A stretch of DNA of 64,000 bases, taken from CAVXFB01 sp963760935 (lineage in GTDB: Bacteria > Planctomycetota > Planctomycetia > Pirellulales > Thermoguttaceae). How positions within the stretch are numbered: the stretch's first letter is position 1; the number at the start of each line of letters is the position of its first letter. The position numbers and the translations under genes are program-made. The stretch is from positions 682,001 to 746,000 of the forward strand of contig CAVXFB010000008.1 in the NCBI GenBank assembly GCA_963760935.1, read 5' to 3'. Positions 18,772 to 27,369 of the stretch are shown here, in pieces. Below the pieces are notes generated by a model. The model did no database searches, was not told the origin of the DNA, and saw only the letters and a list, made by a program, of their open reading frames with translations.

Positions 18772-20803
18772 ATGCAGAATCGGGGGGCCATCGTGGCACC
18801 ACGCACAAATACCGAATCGCAAGCAAGCGCCGCGGCGAATACTCCTCCGGCGTCGGCGCCGCCGCGCGTTGCCGACCGCTTTCAATACGCCAGCGGCGAG
18901 CCGCCCTCTGGCCGGCTATACCCTCAAGCGCGGCGTGGGCCAAGGTGGATTTGGCGAAATCTATTACGCCACCAACGACGCCGGCAAGGACGTCGCGTTG
19001 AAACTCATCCGCCGCAACCTCGAGGTCGAACTGCGCGGCATCCGCCAGTGCTTGAATCTTCGGCACCCCAATCTGATCGACCTCTACGACATTCGCCAGG
19101 ACGATCGCGGCGACACTTGGGTGGTGATGGAGTACGTTGCCGACCAGTGCCTGGAAGACGTATTGGCCGCGCGGCCCAACGGCCTTTCGCCCCAAGAAGC
19201 CCTGGCATGGATCCACGGCATCGGCGCCGGCGTGGCCTATCTTCACGAACGGGGCATCGTCCATCGTGACCTGAAGCCGGGCAACATCTTCTGCGATGAG
19301 GGGATCGTGAAGCTCGGCGATTACGGACTGTCGAAGTTCATTTCGTGCAGCCGTCGCAGCGGACACACCGAAAGCATTGGCACCGTCCATTACATGGCGC
19401 CCGAGGTGGCCAACGGCCGCTACGGCAAAGAGATCGACGTTTACGCCCTCGGGGTGATTCTTTACGAACTGCTGACCGGGCGCGTGCCCTTTGAAGGCGA
19501 GAGCGTCGGCGAAGTGTTGATGAAGCATTTGACGGCCAAGCCCGACGTGTCGATGTTGAGCGAGCCATATCGGGGCGTGGTTGCGAGGGCTTTGGAAAAA
19601 GACCCGGCGCTGCGCTACCGCTCGGCTGGCGAGATGCTGGCGGCGTTGCCGCCAGCGGACAGCGGTCAATCGACGAGCCAAGGGCGGCAGTCGGTCTTGG
19701 GAAGCGAGGCGGGTCGGCCCGCTGCAGCCCCGATCCCGATGGTTCACGCGGTGGCGGACGCGGCCGGCAGGGGCTCGACGGTGGTCGACTCCGATGTCGC
19801 GCCTTTGAACGGTCAACAGCACGGCAACCCGACTGCGGAATCTGTGGTCGCGGCCGAAGTCGTGCGCGAAGAGCCGATTCTTCGCGCGGTGCGTCAGGGC
19901 GTGCAAAGCCTGCGCCGCTCCATATCACCCGATACCGGCGGGACGGTAGCCAAGGTGCTGTTGCTAATTGTTCTCTTGATATTTGTCATGGGCTCGTGGC
20001 CTTTCATCCTGGGCGCAGCCGTTGTGCTGCCCATCTTGTACTTTCCCTATTGGCTGGTCTGGACCTTGGTCGTCGGCCGTGGGGCGCGGCAGCCCGCAGT
20101 TGCGGCGGCGCCGCCGATCGGTCAAACGTATGTTCCGTTGCGTCGGCGCGAGACACCGGCGCCGGAGTTGGTGCTGAAGCCAGTTCGCCAGCGAGTTGCC
20201 GAACTGCTCGGTTCACTCTTAGCTAGCGTGTTCGTAGCGGCCGTTGTGTGTAGCATCGTGGCCATGTATGCCGGGTTCCGGATGTTTCCCAACGTCGAAC
20301 AGGTCGTGTGGCTGCTGGTGACGAGCAGCGTGGGCGCCTGGGCCGTGCTAGTGCTGGCGAAGGTCTGGGAGGGGCGTCGGGGCGATCCGATGACGCGCCG
20401 GCTTGTGTCGATGGCAATTGGCATGGGCGTCGGCGTTGTCGCTTATGGGTTGGGCGAGTTCCTGATGATCAACCTGCCGCCGATCAGCGGGCTGCCGCGA
20501 CCGCCTGCCGATTGGCTGGGAGGGGGACTTTATTCAACCAGTGGGCAGCCGCTGATCGGGGCCTACGTCGCCTGCTTCGGCTCGCTATTTTTTCTCGTCC
20601 GATGGTGGCTGCAAGCGGAGCCGTTGCGGAACCGACGGCTGAGATTGCGCGGTCTGGTATTCAGCATCCTGGTGGCCACGGCCGTGGCATGGCTGTGGCA
20701 GTTTCCCCAGCCCTGGTTGCCGATGATCGCCGGCACGATGTCGTTGGCCGTCCAACTGGCGAGCCCGTGCGCGTATGGGAATAGCCGAGTGCGGCGGAAT
20801 TGA
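18772..20803 (+). CDS. Serine/threonine protein kinase with multi-pass membrane C-terminus (probable frameshift)
   Basis: The catalytic domain occupies roughly residues 50-310. Its glycine loop is GVGQGGFGEIYYA, the ATP-binding lysine is in VALKLIRR, the catalytic loop is HRDLKPGNIF, the metal-binding motif is DYG in place of DFG (KLGDYGLSKF), and GTVHYMAPEV follows. A linker leads to about six hydrophobic segments (for example VLLLIVLLIFVMGSWPFIL). The kinase frame is open only from a weak TTG at 18869. An ATG at 18772 with GGAGG upstream opens another frame reading PPRVADRFQY; removing one C in GACCGC near 18879 would join it to the kinase frame as RVADAFNTPAASRPLAGYT. I therefore favour the 18772 start. 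The adjacent FHA gene is a likely partner. Confidence 0.85.
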
Positions 20804-20874
20804 AGGAGGGAAGGCAGAGGAGAGAGTAGAGATTGTAAGCGCGCTGTTGTTGTATATGCGTCTGCGCAATTCGA

Positions 20875-21090
20875 TAGCCCGAAGGGCTTGAACAAGATAG
20901 CCCAGGGTTGCCACGCAGCGGCTACCCTGGGACTACGGTCGAGATCACCATCACCCTGAAAGGGTTGCATAATGTCGGTACGACGGTTCCGAAACCCCGT
21001 TGGGGTTTTGGTGGTTCTTCCGCCACACCAAACCCAGGGTAGCCGCTGCGCGGCAACCCTGGGCTGTCTTACATAATCCCTTCGGGATAA
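20875..21090. mobile_element. Non-autonomous REP/RAYT-related element (REPIN-like)
   Basis: This intergenic block carries the same set of ends as the RAYT element at 15971-16643 but no transposase. It has the AGCCC-GAAGGGCT hairpin, the long hairpin around CCCAGGGTTGCCACGCAGCGG and its inverted partner at 21033-21063, and the AACCCCGTTGGGGTT hairpin at 20993-21007. The interior is only about 100 bp. It lies between the kinase gene and the next membrane protein gene. Confidence 0.8.
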
Positions 21091-21103
21091 TTCGGAGGAT
21101 GGA

Positions 21104-22201
21104 ATGAATCTTACACGATCGGGTGTGATTTTGCTCAGCGCCTTGCCGGTGGCGCTGCTGCTATGCATCGCCTTCGTTGGTGCCATCATAGTACTCCTGA
21201 TCAATCGAAAGACCAGACTGCCGGCGGCCATCCTGTTGGTTGCTGGAATCCTGTCGGTTGTGATTCTCGTCGGATTTGCAGCATGGACTAGCTTGGACCC
21301 GGCGCAAAACAGAATGTCGGCGCAGACGGGGGTAAGGATACAATACCCGGCTCCACGAAAGGGGGCTCCGTCTGCCTTGCCTGCTCCCAAGCCACCGGCG
21401 CGAAGTGGCGAGAAGGTCACGCCAACAGCAGAGAAGACTGAACAGCAGATAGCGCAAGAGGCGGCCGACCGGGCCGCCGCCGTCGTGCGGGCGACGCTCT
21501 GCTCGCTGGGACGAGTGATGATGGACCCGGAGCAGGCGCTGGCGGACGGCAAAGGCCCTCACCCTAGCCCTCTCCCGAAGGGAGAGGGGACCATTGCGCG
21601 GAATCCTAGCCCTCTCCCGATCAACCCTCGGTCGGTGCCCAGCGAGGGGACCATTGCGGTATCGACGCGGCCGGAGTGGGTCGACGCGTCGCCGCACGTC
21701 TTGTCGACGTCCGGCAGCGGCGGCGTCAACGACGTCTACCAGATGAGCATCAGCGTTGGGCCATATACGAGCCGGGCGGAATGTGAGGAGAAACTGCCCG
21801 ACGAACTCCGGCGTGCGGTTGCTCGCTATGGTGAACTCTGTCTGGGCCAAACCGTGGCCCCCGTTCGTTTGCCGCCCGATGCATTGCGACAACTCATCAA
21901 GGCGCAGTGGGAGGAGACGCGGCAGTATTCCGTCGGGCCGATGACTCATCTACACGTGTTGCTCCAGTTCGATCGGCAAATCAAGGATCGCGTGTTGGAC
22001 GAATACCGTCGGGCGGTGGTCGACGGGCGACTTAAGAAAATTGGCGGCTTTCTCGTCGCGGGGCTTACGCTCGTCACGGTGGCGTTCGGTTATCTGAAGA
22101 TCGACCTGGCGACCGGCGGCGCGTATCGTGGCCGTTTGAGAATTGTGGCGGCCGTGGCCGTGTTGACGCTGATCGTGGCGGCGGTTGCCGCGATCGCGTG
22201 A
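21104..22201 (+). CDS. Membrane protein of unknown function with an internal repeat insertion
   Basis: This 365-residue protein has two N-terminal membrane segments (LPVALLLCIAFVGAIIVLLI and AAILLVAGILSVVILVGFAAW), a soluble central part, and two C-terminal membrane segments (IGGFLVAGLTLVTVAFGYL and IVAAVAVLTLIVAAVAAIA). The central part contains PHPSPLPKGEGTIARNPSPL, which is the translation of a palindromic DNA repeat (21556-21660) that keeps the reading frame. Without it the protein would be about 35 residues shorter. A GGAGG precedes the ATG. I recognise no family. It lies between the REPIN-like element and a sigma factor gene. Confidence 0.7.
   Translation: MNLTRSGVILLSALPVALLLCIAFVGAIIVLLINRKTRLPAAILLVAGILSVVILVGFAAWTSLDPAQNRMSAQTGVRIQYPAPRKGAPSALPAPKPPARSGEKVTPTAEKTEQQIAQEAADRAAAVVRATLCSLGRVMMDPEQALADGKGPHPSPLPKGEGTIARNPSPLPINPRSVPSEGTIAVSTRPEWVDASPHVLSTSGSGGVNDVYQMSISVGPYTSRAECEEKLPDELRRAVARYGELCLGQTVAPVRLPPDALRQLIKAQWEETRQYSVGPMTHLHVLLQFDRQIKDRVLDEYRRAVVDGRLKKIGGFLVAGLTLVTVAFGYLKIDLATGGAYRGRLRIVAAVAVLTLIVAAVAAIA
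21556..21660. repeat. Palindromic repeat inserted inside a coding frame
   Basis: The block contains CCCTCACCCTAGCCCTCTCC, then CGAAGGGAGAGGGGACCATTG, and a second partial copy ending AGCGAGGGGACCATTG. CCTCTCCC and GGGAGAGG are inverted. The same family is present twice in the spacer at 49701-49840. It adds an in-frame peptide to the membrane protein that contains it. Confidence 0.8.
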
Positions 22202-22277
22202 CGGGGGTTAGAATCGGGGCTGTTTGTCGGGCATTGAGCCGCCAATTGTTCTTTTCGGAATACCTTGTCTCTTCGCC

Positions 22278-22912
22278 ATGACACCGCCGCAAGCCGACGC
22301 TTTGCTGGTTCGCCGCATCCGCGAAGGAGACGCCGACGCGTGGAGCGAATTGATCGACCGCTTCGAGGGCCGGCTGTTGGCATACGTCGTCGGTCGCCTG
22401 CACCATCGCGCCACGGCTGAAGACCTGGTGCAGGAGACATTCATCGGCTTCCTGACGAGCCTGCCGAACTTTGACGGCCGGCGGCCGCTGGAAGGCTACT
22501 TATTCTCGATCGCGGCCCACAAGCTGACCGATCACTTGCGGCGCGAGGGCGCCGCCCGACGCTGCCGTTGTTGCCATCGCGCGAGACCAGCAGCGATTGG
22601 GAGCCGATCGGCAAGGCGCGGCCGGCTAGCAGCATTGCCCGCAGCAGCGAACGCCGCCGTCTGGAAGAGGCCGCACTGGTAAAGGCCATGAGCGAGCAGA
22701 TCGACCACTGCCGCCGTCGCCAGCAGTGGGAGCGGCTCCAGTGCAACGAACTCCTGTTCAACCGCGGATGGTCGAACAAAGCAATCGCTGAGAAGTTGCA
22801 CATCACCGAACAGACGGTAGCCAATTACAAGTTCGAGTTCGTAACAAAGCTCCGGGCGGCCGTCCGGTCGCAAGGGCTTTCGGAAGAGGTCTTTCCCGAA
22901 CTATATCAATAG
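22278..22912 (+). CDS. ECF-type RNA polymerase sigma factor (frameshifted)
   Basis: The first part has sigma region 2: VRRIREGDADAWSELIDRFE, then ATAEDLVQETFIGFLTSLPNF, and GYLFSIAAHKLTDHLRREG. After a break near 22555 the second frame has region 4, a helix-turn-helix (RGWSNKAIAEKLHITEQTVA followed by NYKFEFVTKLR). One missing base after GAGGG would join the two as REGRRPTLPLLPSRE. The full product would be about 211 residues, normal for ECF factors. The ATG at 22278 gives MTPPQADALLVRRIREGD. A downstream gene (23048) is its probable regulatory partner. Confidence 0.85.
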
Positions 22913-22933
22913 CCTGAGCAAAACAGGAAGAAA

Positions 22934-23021
22934 TACCGCGGAGACACAGAGGACACGGAGTAAACCGAACCAGAAAGACTTCGGAGGAGGACTTCTTTGT
23001 GCCCTCCGTGTCTCGGTGGTC
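22934..23021. repeat. Inverted dispersed repeat between sigma factor and partner gene
   Basis: ACCGCGGAGACACAGAGGAC followed by ACGGAGT is answered in inverted orientation by GTGCCCTCCGTGTCTCGGTGG about 40 bp later. This pair resembles a repeat seen in many bacterial intergenic regions. It could fold into a stem-loop in RNA between the two genes. Confidence 0.55.
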
Positions 23022-23047
23022 GGACTTCCTCCCAAACTTCTTTAATC

Positions 23048-23476
23048 ATGACAGCATTCTCACAATCTGAACTGGAAGCCTATTTGGACGAGGCCCTGGC
23101 CGTCGAGGAGATGGCGCGGATCGAGCGGGCGCTTCGCGACGATCGCCGTCTGGCCGAGCAATTGGCGGTCGTCCACGCGCGGCGGAATGCGGGCGTCCAC
23201 TCGTTGGGCGAGATTTGGCGGCGACACCGGCTCAGTTGTCCCACCCGAGAGCAGTTGGGAAGCTACTTGCTCGGCGTTGTGGCGGATGACCACTCGCGGT
23301 ACATCGCTTTCCATGTCGAGGTGGCGGGCTGCCGGTGGTGCCAAGCGAATCTGGCCGACCTGAAGGCACAGCAGACCGAGGCAGGTCAAGCCACCGAGGT
23401 TCGCCGGAAAAAGTACCTGCAATCGAGTGCCGGGTATCTTGCGAGTCGAGGGTCGAGAGACAAGAGTCCAGAGTGA
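23048..23476 (+). CDS. Putative sigma-factor partner protein, function unknown
   Basis: This 142-residue protein begins MTAFSQSELEAYLDEALAVE and continues MARIERALRDDRRLAEQLAVV, a helical region often seen at the start of anti-sigma-like proteins. It has a pair of cysteines (SCPTREQLGSYLLG, then AGCRWCQANLADL). I cannot name a family. Its position downstream of the ECF sigma factor on the same strand supports a regulatory role. The last residues (ASRGSRDKSPE) are encoded by a dispersed repeat containing GAGTCGAGGGTCGAGAG, so the natural C-terminus may have been replaced or extended. Confidence 0.65.
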   Translation: MTAFSQSELEAYLDEALAVEEMARIERALRDDRRLAEQLAVVHARRNAGVHSLGEIWRRHRLSCPTREQLGSYLLGVVADDHSRYIAFHVEVAGCRWCQANLADLKAQQTEAGQATEVRRKKYLQSSAGYLASRGSRDKSPE

Positions 23477-23532
23477 CGCACGACTCTGCACTCTCGGAGG
23501 GCGTGGACGACTGGCCCACCAAGCCCTTCGAC

Positions 23533-23563
23533 AGTAGCAGGCACACGGAGTGTGCCTGCTACT
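23533..23563. terminator. Perfect 14 bp hairpin between convergent genes, probable bidirectional terminator
   Basis: AGTAGCAGGCACAC (23533-23546) is exactly complementary to GTGTGCCTGCTACT (23550-23563), with a three-base loop. It lies in the 97 bp between the stop codons of two convergent genes (ending at 23476 and 23574). There is no long T-run, so termination is inferred from position and stability. Confidence 0.65.
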
Positions 23564-23573
23564 TAGGCGACTC

Positions 23574-24593
23574 TCACGCTCCCAGCGGTGCTATCCATTG
23601 CTCGAAGAAAGCGGCAATGGTCTGCATGCGGACGCCGGCGTCCCATTGGCATTGGGCGATCACGCCGCCACTGCCTGAGTCGAGGACCTTGCGGAGGTCG
23701 ATCACAGCCTCGCGGAATTCGACGAGCGAGCCGGGATTCTCTAGCCGCTGCGGATCCATCGCGCCCCAGAAAGTCACGCGGCCGCGGTATCGCTTGGCCA
23801 GCCGCGCCACATTCATCAGGTGCAATTCGCAATGGATGGCGTCGAGGCCGACCTTGACCAAATCGCCGAAGATGTCGGAGATATTGCCGGCCGACTGGAA
23901 GAACACGAACTTATCGTGCGCTTGCAGGATCGAGCAATATTCCTTGTACAGCGGTCGAAATACTTCCCGCCATATCTCAGGCGCGACCGCCAGCCCTTCG
24001 GCCGTGCCCCAGTCGTCGCGAAAGCAGACAGCGTCGACATCCGTCTTCGCCCAAAGTTCAATCTCCTTCAGTGCGAAATCGTGAAGCATCGCCAGCAAGG
24101 TGCGAATGTCCTTCGTTCCGCGGGCAAGGTCGGCGCGTGCAGCGTCGGGGCCGCGAAGATAGCGGAGACGATCGAACGGCCGGACGTCGGACCATGCCAG
24201 AACGAATCGGTTGGTCGTCGCACAGCTCCTGTTGACCTTGGAGAACCGCGATCGGTCGAGCAGCTCGGCGGGCGGCTGATAGGAAGCGATCTTATTGGCC
24301 TCGGACAAGGGCGAGCTTGTCAACGTGGGCATGCTGCCGGACTCATCATCGTGCCAAACGCAGCCCCAGGCGTCCGTGACGTTGCCGGCCCTATTCGGCT
24401 TGTTCGACGATTTTTTGCCGTGCGGCGGCGGCACGTCCGGCTGCACGATGTCCGATGGATACCGGACGCCCATTTCGGCGATTTCGTGAGCGCGTGCGGC
24501 GTCTTCTTCGCCCGATGGCAGCCAGAGGTCGCGCGGAACGCGGGGGACGCGCACTTGATTCAGGGTTTTTATGACCAGTTCACGCGACGTCAT
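23574..24593 (-). CDS. Uroporphyrinogen decarboxylase (URO-D)-family protein
   Basis: This 339-residue TIM-barrel protein resembles the URO-D superfamily, which includes HemE and cobalamin-dependent methyltransferases. Visible features are ELWAKTDVDAVCFRDDWGTA, the following FRPLYKEYCSILQAHDKFVFF, the substrate-pocket region SAGNISDIFGDLVKVGLDAI, and the C-terminal GGVIAQCQWDAGVRMQTIAA. Classical HemE N-terminal RQAGR residues are absent, so it is unlikely to be the haem enzyme. Planctomycetes carry many such paralogues of unknown substrate. It ends facing the putative sigma partner gene. Confidence 0.8.
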   Translation of the reverse strand: MTSRELVIKTLNQVRVPRVPRDLWLPSGEEDAARAHEIAEMGVRYPSDIVQPDVPPPHGKKSSNKPNRAGNVTDAWGCVWHDDESGSMPTLTSSPLSEANKIASYQPPAELLDRSRFSKVNRSCATTNRFVLAWSDVRPFDRLRYLRGPDAARADLARGTKDIRTLLAMLHDFALKEIELWAKTDVDAVCFRDDWGTAEGLAVAPEIWREVFRPLYKEYCSILQAHDKFVFFQSAGNISDIFGDLVKVGLDAIHCELHLMNVARLAKRYRGRVTFWGAMDPQRLENPGSLVEFREAVIDLRKVLDSGSGGVIAQCQWDAGVRMQTIAAFFEQWIAPLGA

Positions 24594-24779
24594 TGGGCAG
24601 GTGCTGCTACGTAGAAGGAAGCTTAGTCGGCCCGGTAAACCTCTGACGGGGGATACTGTTTGAAAAAATTATACCATGACAAACCGGTCGTCAACTGGGG
24701 CGGGGCGTTTTTTCCGACCTTTTTCGAGCCCTGGAGCGACCTATCCTTGTGTGGCGACTGGAACAAGGAAACCGCACTG

Positions 24780-25196
24780 ATGTCGCTCTTTTCCAAGCCC
24801 AAAGACCGCGCCGCACAGACGTTCGTCGTCAGGCTGATCAACGCCCATTGCCCGGGAATGGCCGCCAAAGTCGAAGGGCCGCGACTGGACAGCCGCGTCA
24901 ACCTGGTGCTGGTGGCAACGGTTGTGCCAATTGCGCAGGATCGGCTCCAGGTGGACGAAGCCTTTACGGCGGTGACAAAAGACTTCTCAAGCACGGGCGT
25001 CAGCATCGTGATCGAGCAGCCGCTTGGCTTCGAGCAGGCCCTGCTGGGATTCCGCCTCGACGGCCAGATGACGTTCCTCCGCGGTCAAGCCATCCATTTG
25101 GACCCGATGGGTGGCGGCTTCTATCAACTGGGCTTTCAGTTGCTCGACTTGGCCACGTCCAGCGACTATCCGCAATTGAAGACGCTCAGCTTCTGA
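24780..25196 (+). CDS. Hypothetical protein, PilZ-like beta-barrel possible
   Basis: This 138-residue protein starts MSLFSKPKDRAAQTFVVRLI. The stretch SRVNLVLVATVVPIAQD and the later FRLDGQMTFLRGQAIHLDPM resemble the strand pattern of PilZ-like domains, but the RxxxR c-di-GMP motif is not clear. A ribosome binding site (AAGGAAACC) precedes the ATG at 24780; the longer open frame from 24660 is less likely. It lies between two minus-strand genes. Function unknown. Confidence 0.55.
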   Translation: MSLFSKPKDRAAQTFVVRLINAHCPGMAAKVEGPRLDSRVNLVLVATVVPIAQDRLQVDEAFTAVTKDFSSTGVSIVIEQPLGFEQALLGFRLDGQMTFLRGQAIHLDPMGGGFYQLGFQLLDLATSSDYPQLKTLSF

Positions 25197-25229
25197 TCCC
25201 GAGGTATCTCGGCGCCTTGGGGCTGCGTC

Positions 25230-25385
25230 TTATTCCTCTTCGGCGTCGGGCGTACCGATATCGACGCGGGAGTGAAGGTGGTCAGTGGCTCCGGGCGTCG
25301 CGAGCACCCGATAGATGCACCAACTCGTCAGTCCGGCAACGGCGCCGACGGCGACTATCATTAAGAGCCAGCCTCCCGGTGTCAT
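25230..25385 (-). CDS. Small membrane subunit of NSS symporter (MetS-like)
   Basis: This 51-residue protein has one transmembrane helix (LLMIVAVGAVAGLTSWCIY) and an acidic tail ending DAEEE. It is too short for most gene finders. The ATG overlaps the stop codon of the upstream symporter gene as ATGA, and GGAGGAG lies just upstream, so translation is probably coupled. Bacterial NSS-type methionine/alanine importers (MetP) are known to need a small one-helix subunit, MetS, encoded in the same way. Sequence similarity cannot be tested here; the assignment rests on position, size and topology. Confidence 0.75.
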   Translation of the reverse strand: MTPGGWLLMIVAVGAVAGLTSWCIYRVLATPGATDHLHSRVDIGTPDAEEE

Positions 25386-26989
25386 GATGTCTCCTCCCCG
25401 ACGGCGCGGTCGGCGGCATTCCAGCGTTTGACCGACTGCGCGATCAACAGTGCGAACATGATCATTACGATGACGATAAAGCCAAGCGACATTTGCACGA
25501 CGACGCTGGACCCAATCAGTTTCAATTGCGTGGCCGTATCCGGGTTAAAGAACTCGTTGTAGCCCCAGAAGCAGAAGACTAGCAACAAGTAGGCGGGAGC
25601 CACGTACTTGATGATGACCTTGAAGATACGGGGGATGCGAATTTCGGCACCGTGGTCGAGTTCTTGAAAACCTCGTTCCACACCCAGCACCCAGCCGAAC
25701 AGGATCACTTCGATGGCGGCCACAACGTAGATCCCAAACGTGCCGACCCAAAAGTCCAAGGAGTCCATGGCGACGCGGTCCTTCGAGAAGTAGACTACGA
25801 ACGCTGTGCCGATGGCCGTAATGAACCCCAACAAGGACACCGAGGCCTTGCGTTTCAGACCGAGCCCCTCCTCCAGTAGCGCGATGGCCGGCTGAAGCAT
25901 CGACAACGAGCTCGTCAATGCCGCAAGGAACAAGAGCGAGAAGAACAGAAAGCCGACGACTTGGCCCGCCGCCATCTGGTCGAAAACATTGGGTAAGGTG
26001 ACGAATCCCAAGGAAAAGGTGCTTGGTGGGTGGTCGACCACGCTCGAGCCGAGGAACACGAAGGCGGCGGGTATGGTAATCATGCCACCGAGGGCCACCT
26101 CGCAGAACTCGTTACCCGATGCGGCCGTGAGGCTCGACAGGGCGATGTCATCGTCCTTGCGCAGATAGCTGGCATACGTGACGATGCTCCCGAAGCCGAC
26201 CGAAAGGGAGAAGAAGATCTGCCCGGCCGCTTCGAGCCACATTTTTGGGTTGGCGAGCGACTCCCAAAACCCGGCTCGCGCCGTACTCGGATTCCACATA
26301 TAGCCCAGGCCGTTGATCACGCTCTGGTCGGGCTTGGCGGGGTTGGGCGTACCCAGCGTCAGCACCCGCACCAGCACGATCAAGGCACAGACGATCAGAG
26401 CCGGCATCGCCCACTTGCAGAACCACTCGATCCCCTTAGACAAACCGCGGTAGATCAAGACGAAATTGATTACGAAACAGATGGCGAGAAAGAACATGGC
26501 CGAGCCGAGTAGGCCCTCGCCGGCCGTGGAAAATGCCTGGCCATCGCCCCCTTCGCCGACGAAATTGGCAAAAAACTGTTGGTAGTCAGACGGGGATGCG
26601 CCGAGATTCATTTTGCCGGTTAGGTAGCGCACCGCGTAGCCCAAGCACCAAGCTTCGACGTAGACGTAGTACATATAGATCATCACTGGCACAACCAGCG
26701 AGAGGATGCCCAGATACGGGGCGACCCGACTCCGCGAAATCGTGCGGAAGATGCCGGGCGACGAATTGAAGCCGCGTGTTCCACCAAAACGCCCTAGCGA
26801 CCATTCGACCCAACACAACGGAAGCCCGAGGAATAAAAAGGCGAAGAAATAGGGGATCATGAATGCGCCGCCTTCATACTTGGCGGCAAGCCCGGGAAAC
26901 CGCAAGAAGTTCCCCAGTCCGACGGCGCTGCCGGCCACCGCCAAGATGATGCCCATCCGCGAGCCCCACGCTTCTTTCTGCTGATTCAT
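25382..26989 (-). CDS. Sodium-dependent NSS-family amino-acid transporter
   Basis: This 535-residue protein is a sodium:neurotransmitter symporter (SNF/NSS). It starts with the conserved first helix GIILAVAGSAVGLGNFLRFP, which holds sodium-site residues, followed by KYEGGAFMIPYFFAFLFLGLP. About twelve membrane helices can be followed. The core sixth-helix region is QIFFSLSVGFGSIVTYASYL. The ATG at 26989 gives MNQQKEAWGSRMG and has AAGGAAACACGGC upstream. Bacterial members import amino acids such as methionine, alanine or branched-chain residues. The 51-residue gene that overlaps its stop codon is its likely small subunit. Confidence 0.93.
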   Translation of the reverse strand: MNQQKEAWGSRMGIILAVAGSAVGLGNFLRFPGLAAKYEGGAFMIPYFFAFLFLGLPLCWVEWSLGRFGGTRGFNSSPGIFRTISRSRVAPYLGILSLVVPVMIYMYYVYVEAWCLGYAVRYLTGKMNLGASPSDYQQFFANFVGEGGDGQAFSTAGEGLLGSAMFFLAICFVINFVLIYRGLSKGIEWFCKWAMPALIVCALIVLVRVLTLGTPNPAKPDQSVINGLGYMWNPSTARAGFWESLANPKMWLEAAGQIFFSLSVGFGSIVTYASYLRKDDDIALSSLTAASGNEFCEVALGGMITIPAAFVFLGSSVVDHPPSTFSLGFVTLPNVFDQMAAGQVVGFLFFSLLFLAALTSSLSMLQPAIALLEEGLGLKRKASVSLLGFITAIGTAFVVYFSKDRVAMDSLDFWVGTFGIYVVAAIEVILFGWVLGVERGFQELDHGAEIRIPRIFKVIIKYVAPAYLLLVFCFWGYNEFFNPDTATQLKLIGSSVVVQMSLGFIVIVMIMFALLIAQSVKRWNAADRAVGEETS

Positions 26990-27369
26990 GCCGTGTTTCC
27001 TTGCGGACGGTGTAGTATCTGATCCCCTGCACATGCCCTGAGGCTGACTCCGAGAGGCTAAGCCGGCTTGTTGCGCCCGGGTCGGCCTCTATTGACGGAA
27101 GCCATGAGTATGGCAGAAAGTCGCGAGCATGTCCACGCTTGGCATGGCCGGGTCACGAGGGCGGAAAAGTCGCTGCGAAAGGTCATCCTCATCGCAGCGA
27201 AGAATTTTGGCGGAATGCGCAACTCCCAGCGTACCAACGAGATCCTTCGCTGCGATCAGGATGACTCCCTTTCATCAAACAAGACATTGCAATCTCCTGG
27301 CTGCCCCATCGTATTCCCAATACTGCCGACAGTGATTGTACGGCAGAGTTCTGCTGCGCTCGCCTCACG
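26990..27369. other. Intergenic stretch with a dispersed palindromic repeat
   Basis: No gene is supported here. The only clear structure is the inverted repeat at 27182-27265 described separately. The stretch lies between the start of the NSS symporter gene and the end of mgtE, both on the minus strand. Confidence 0.6.
27182..27265. repeat. Dispersed palindromic repeat (CTCAGGATGAC family), full copy
   Basis: GTCATCCTCATCGCAGCGAA (27182-27201) is the inverted partner of CTTCGCTGCGATCAGGATGA (27245-27264), with one mismatch over 21 bp and a spacer of about 40 bp. A second full copy is at 58470-58545 and a half copy at 10353-10401. Confidence 0.85.

Noticed and set aside
18731..19906. A 391-codon minus-strand frame opposite the kinase
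   Set aside because: The plus strand encodes intact kinase motifs; the minus frame shows no family features.
22934..23021. CRISPR-like paired repeat
   Set aside because: Only one inverted pair is present, with no regular spacers and no cas genes.
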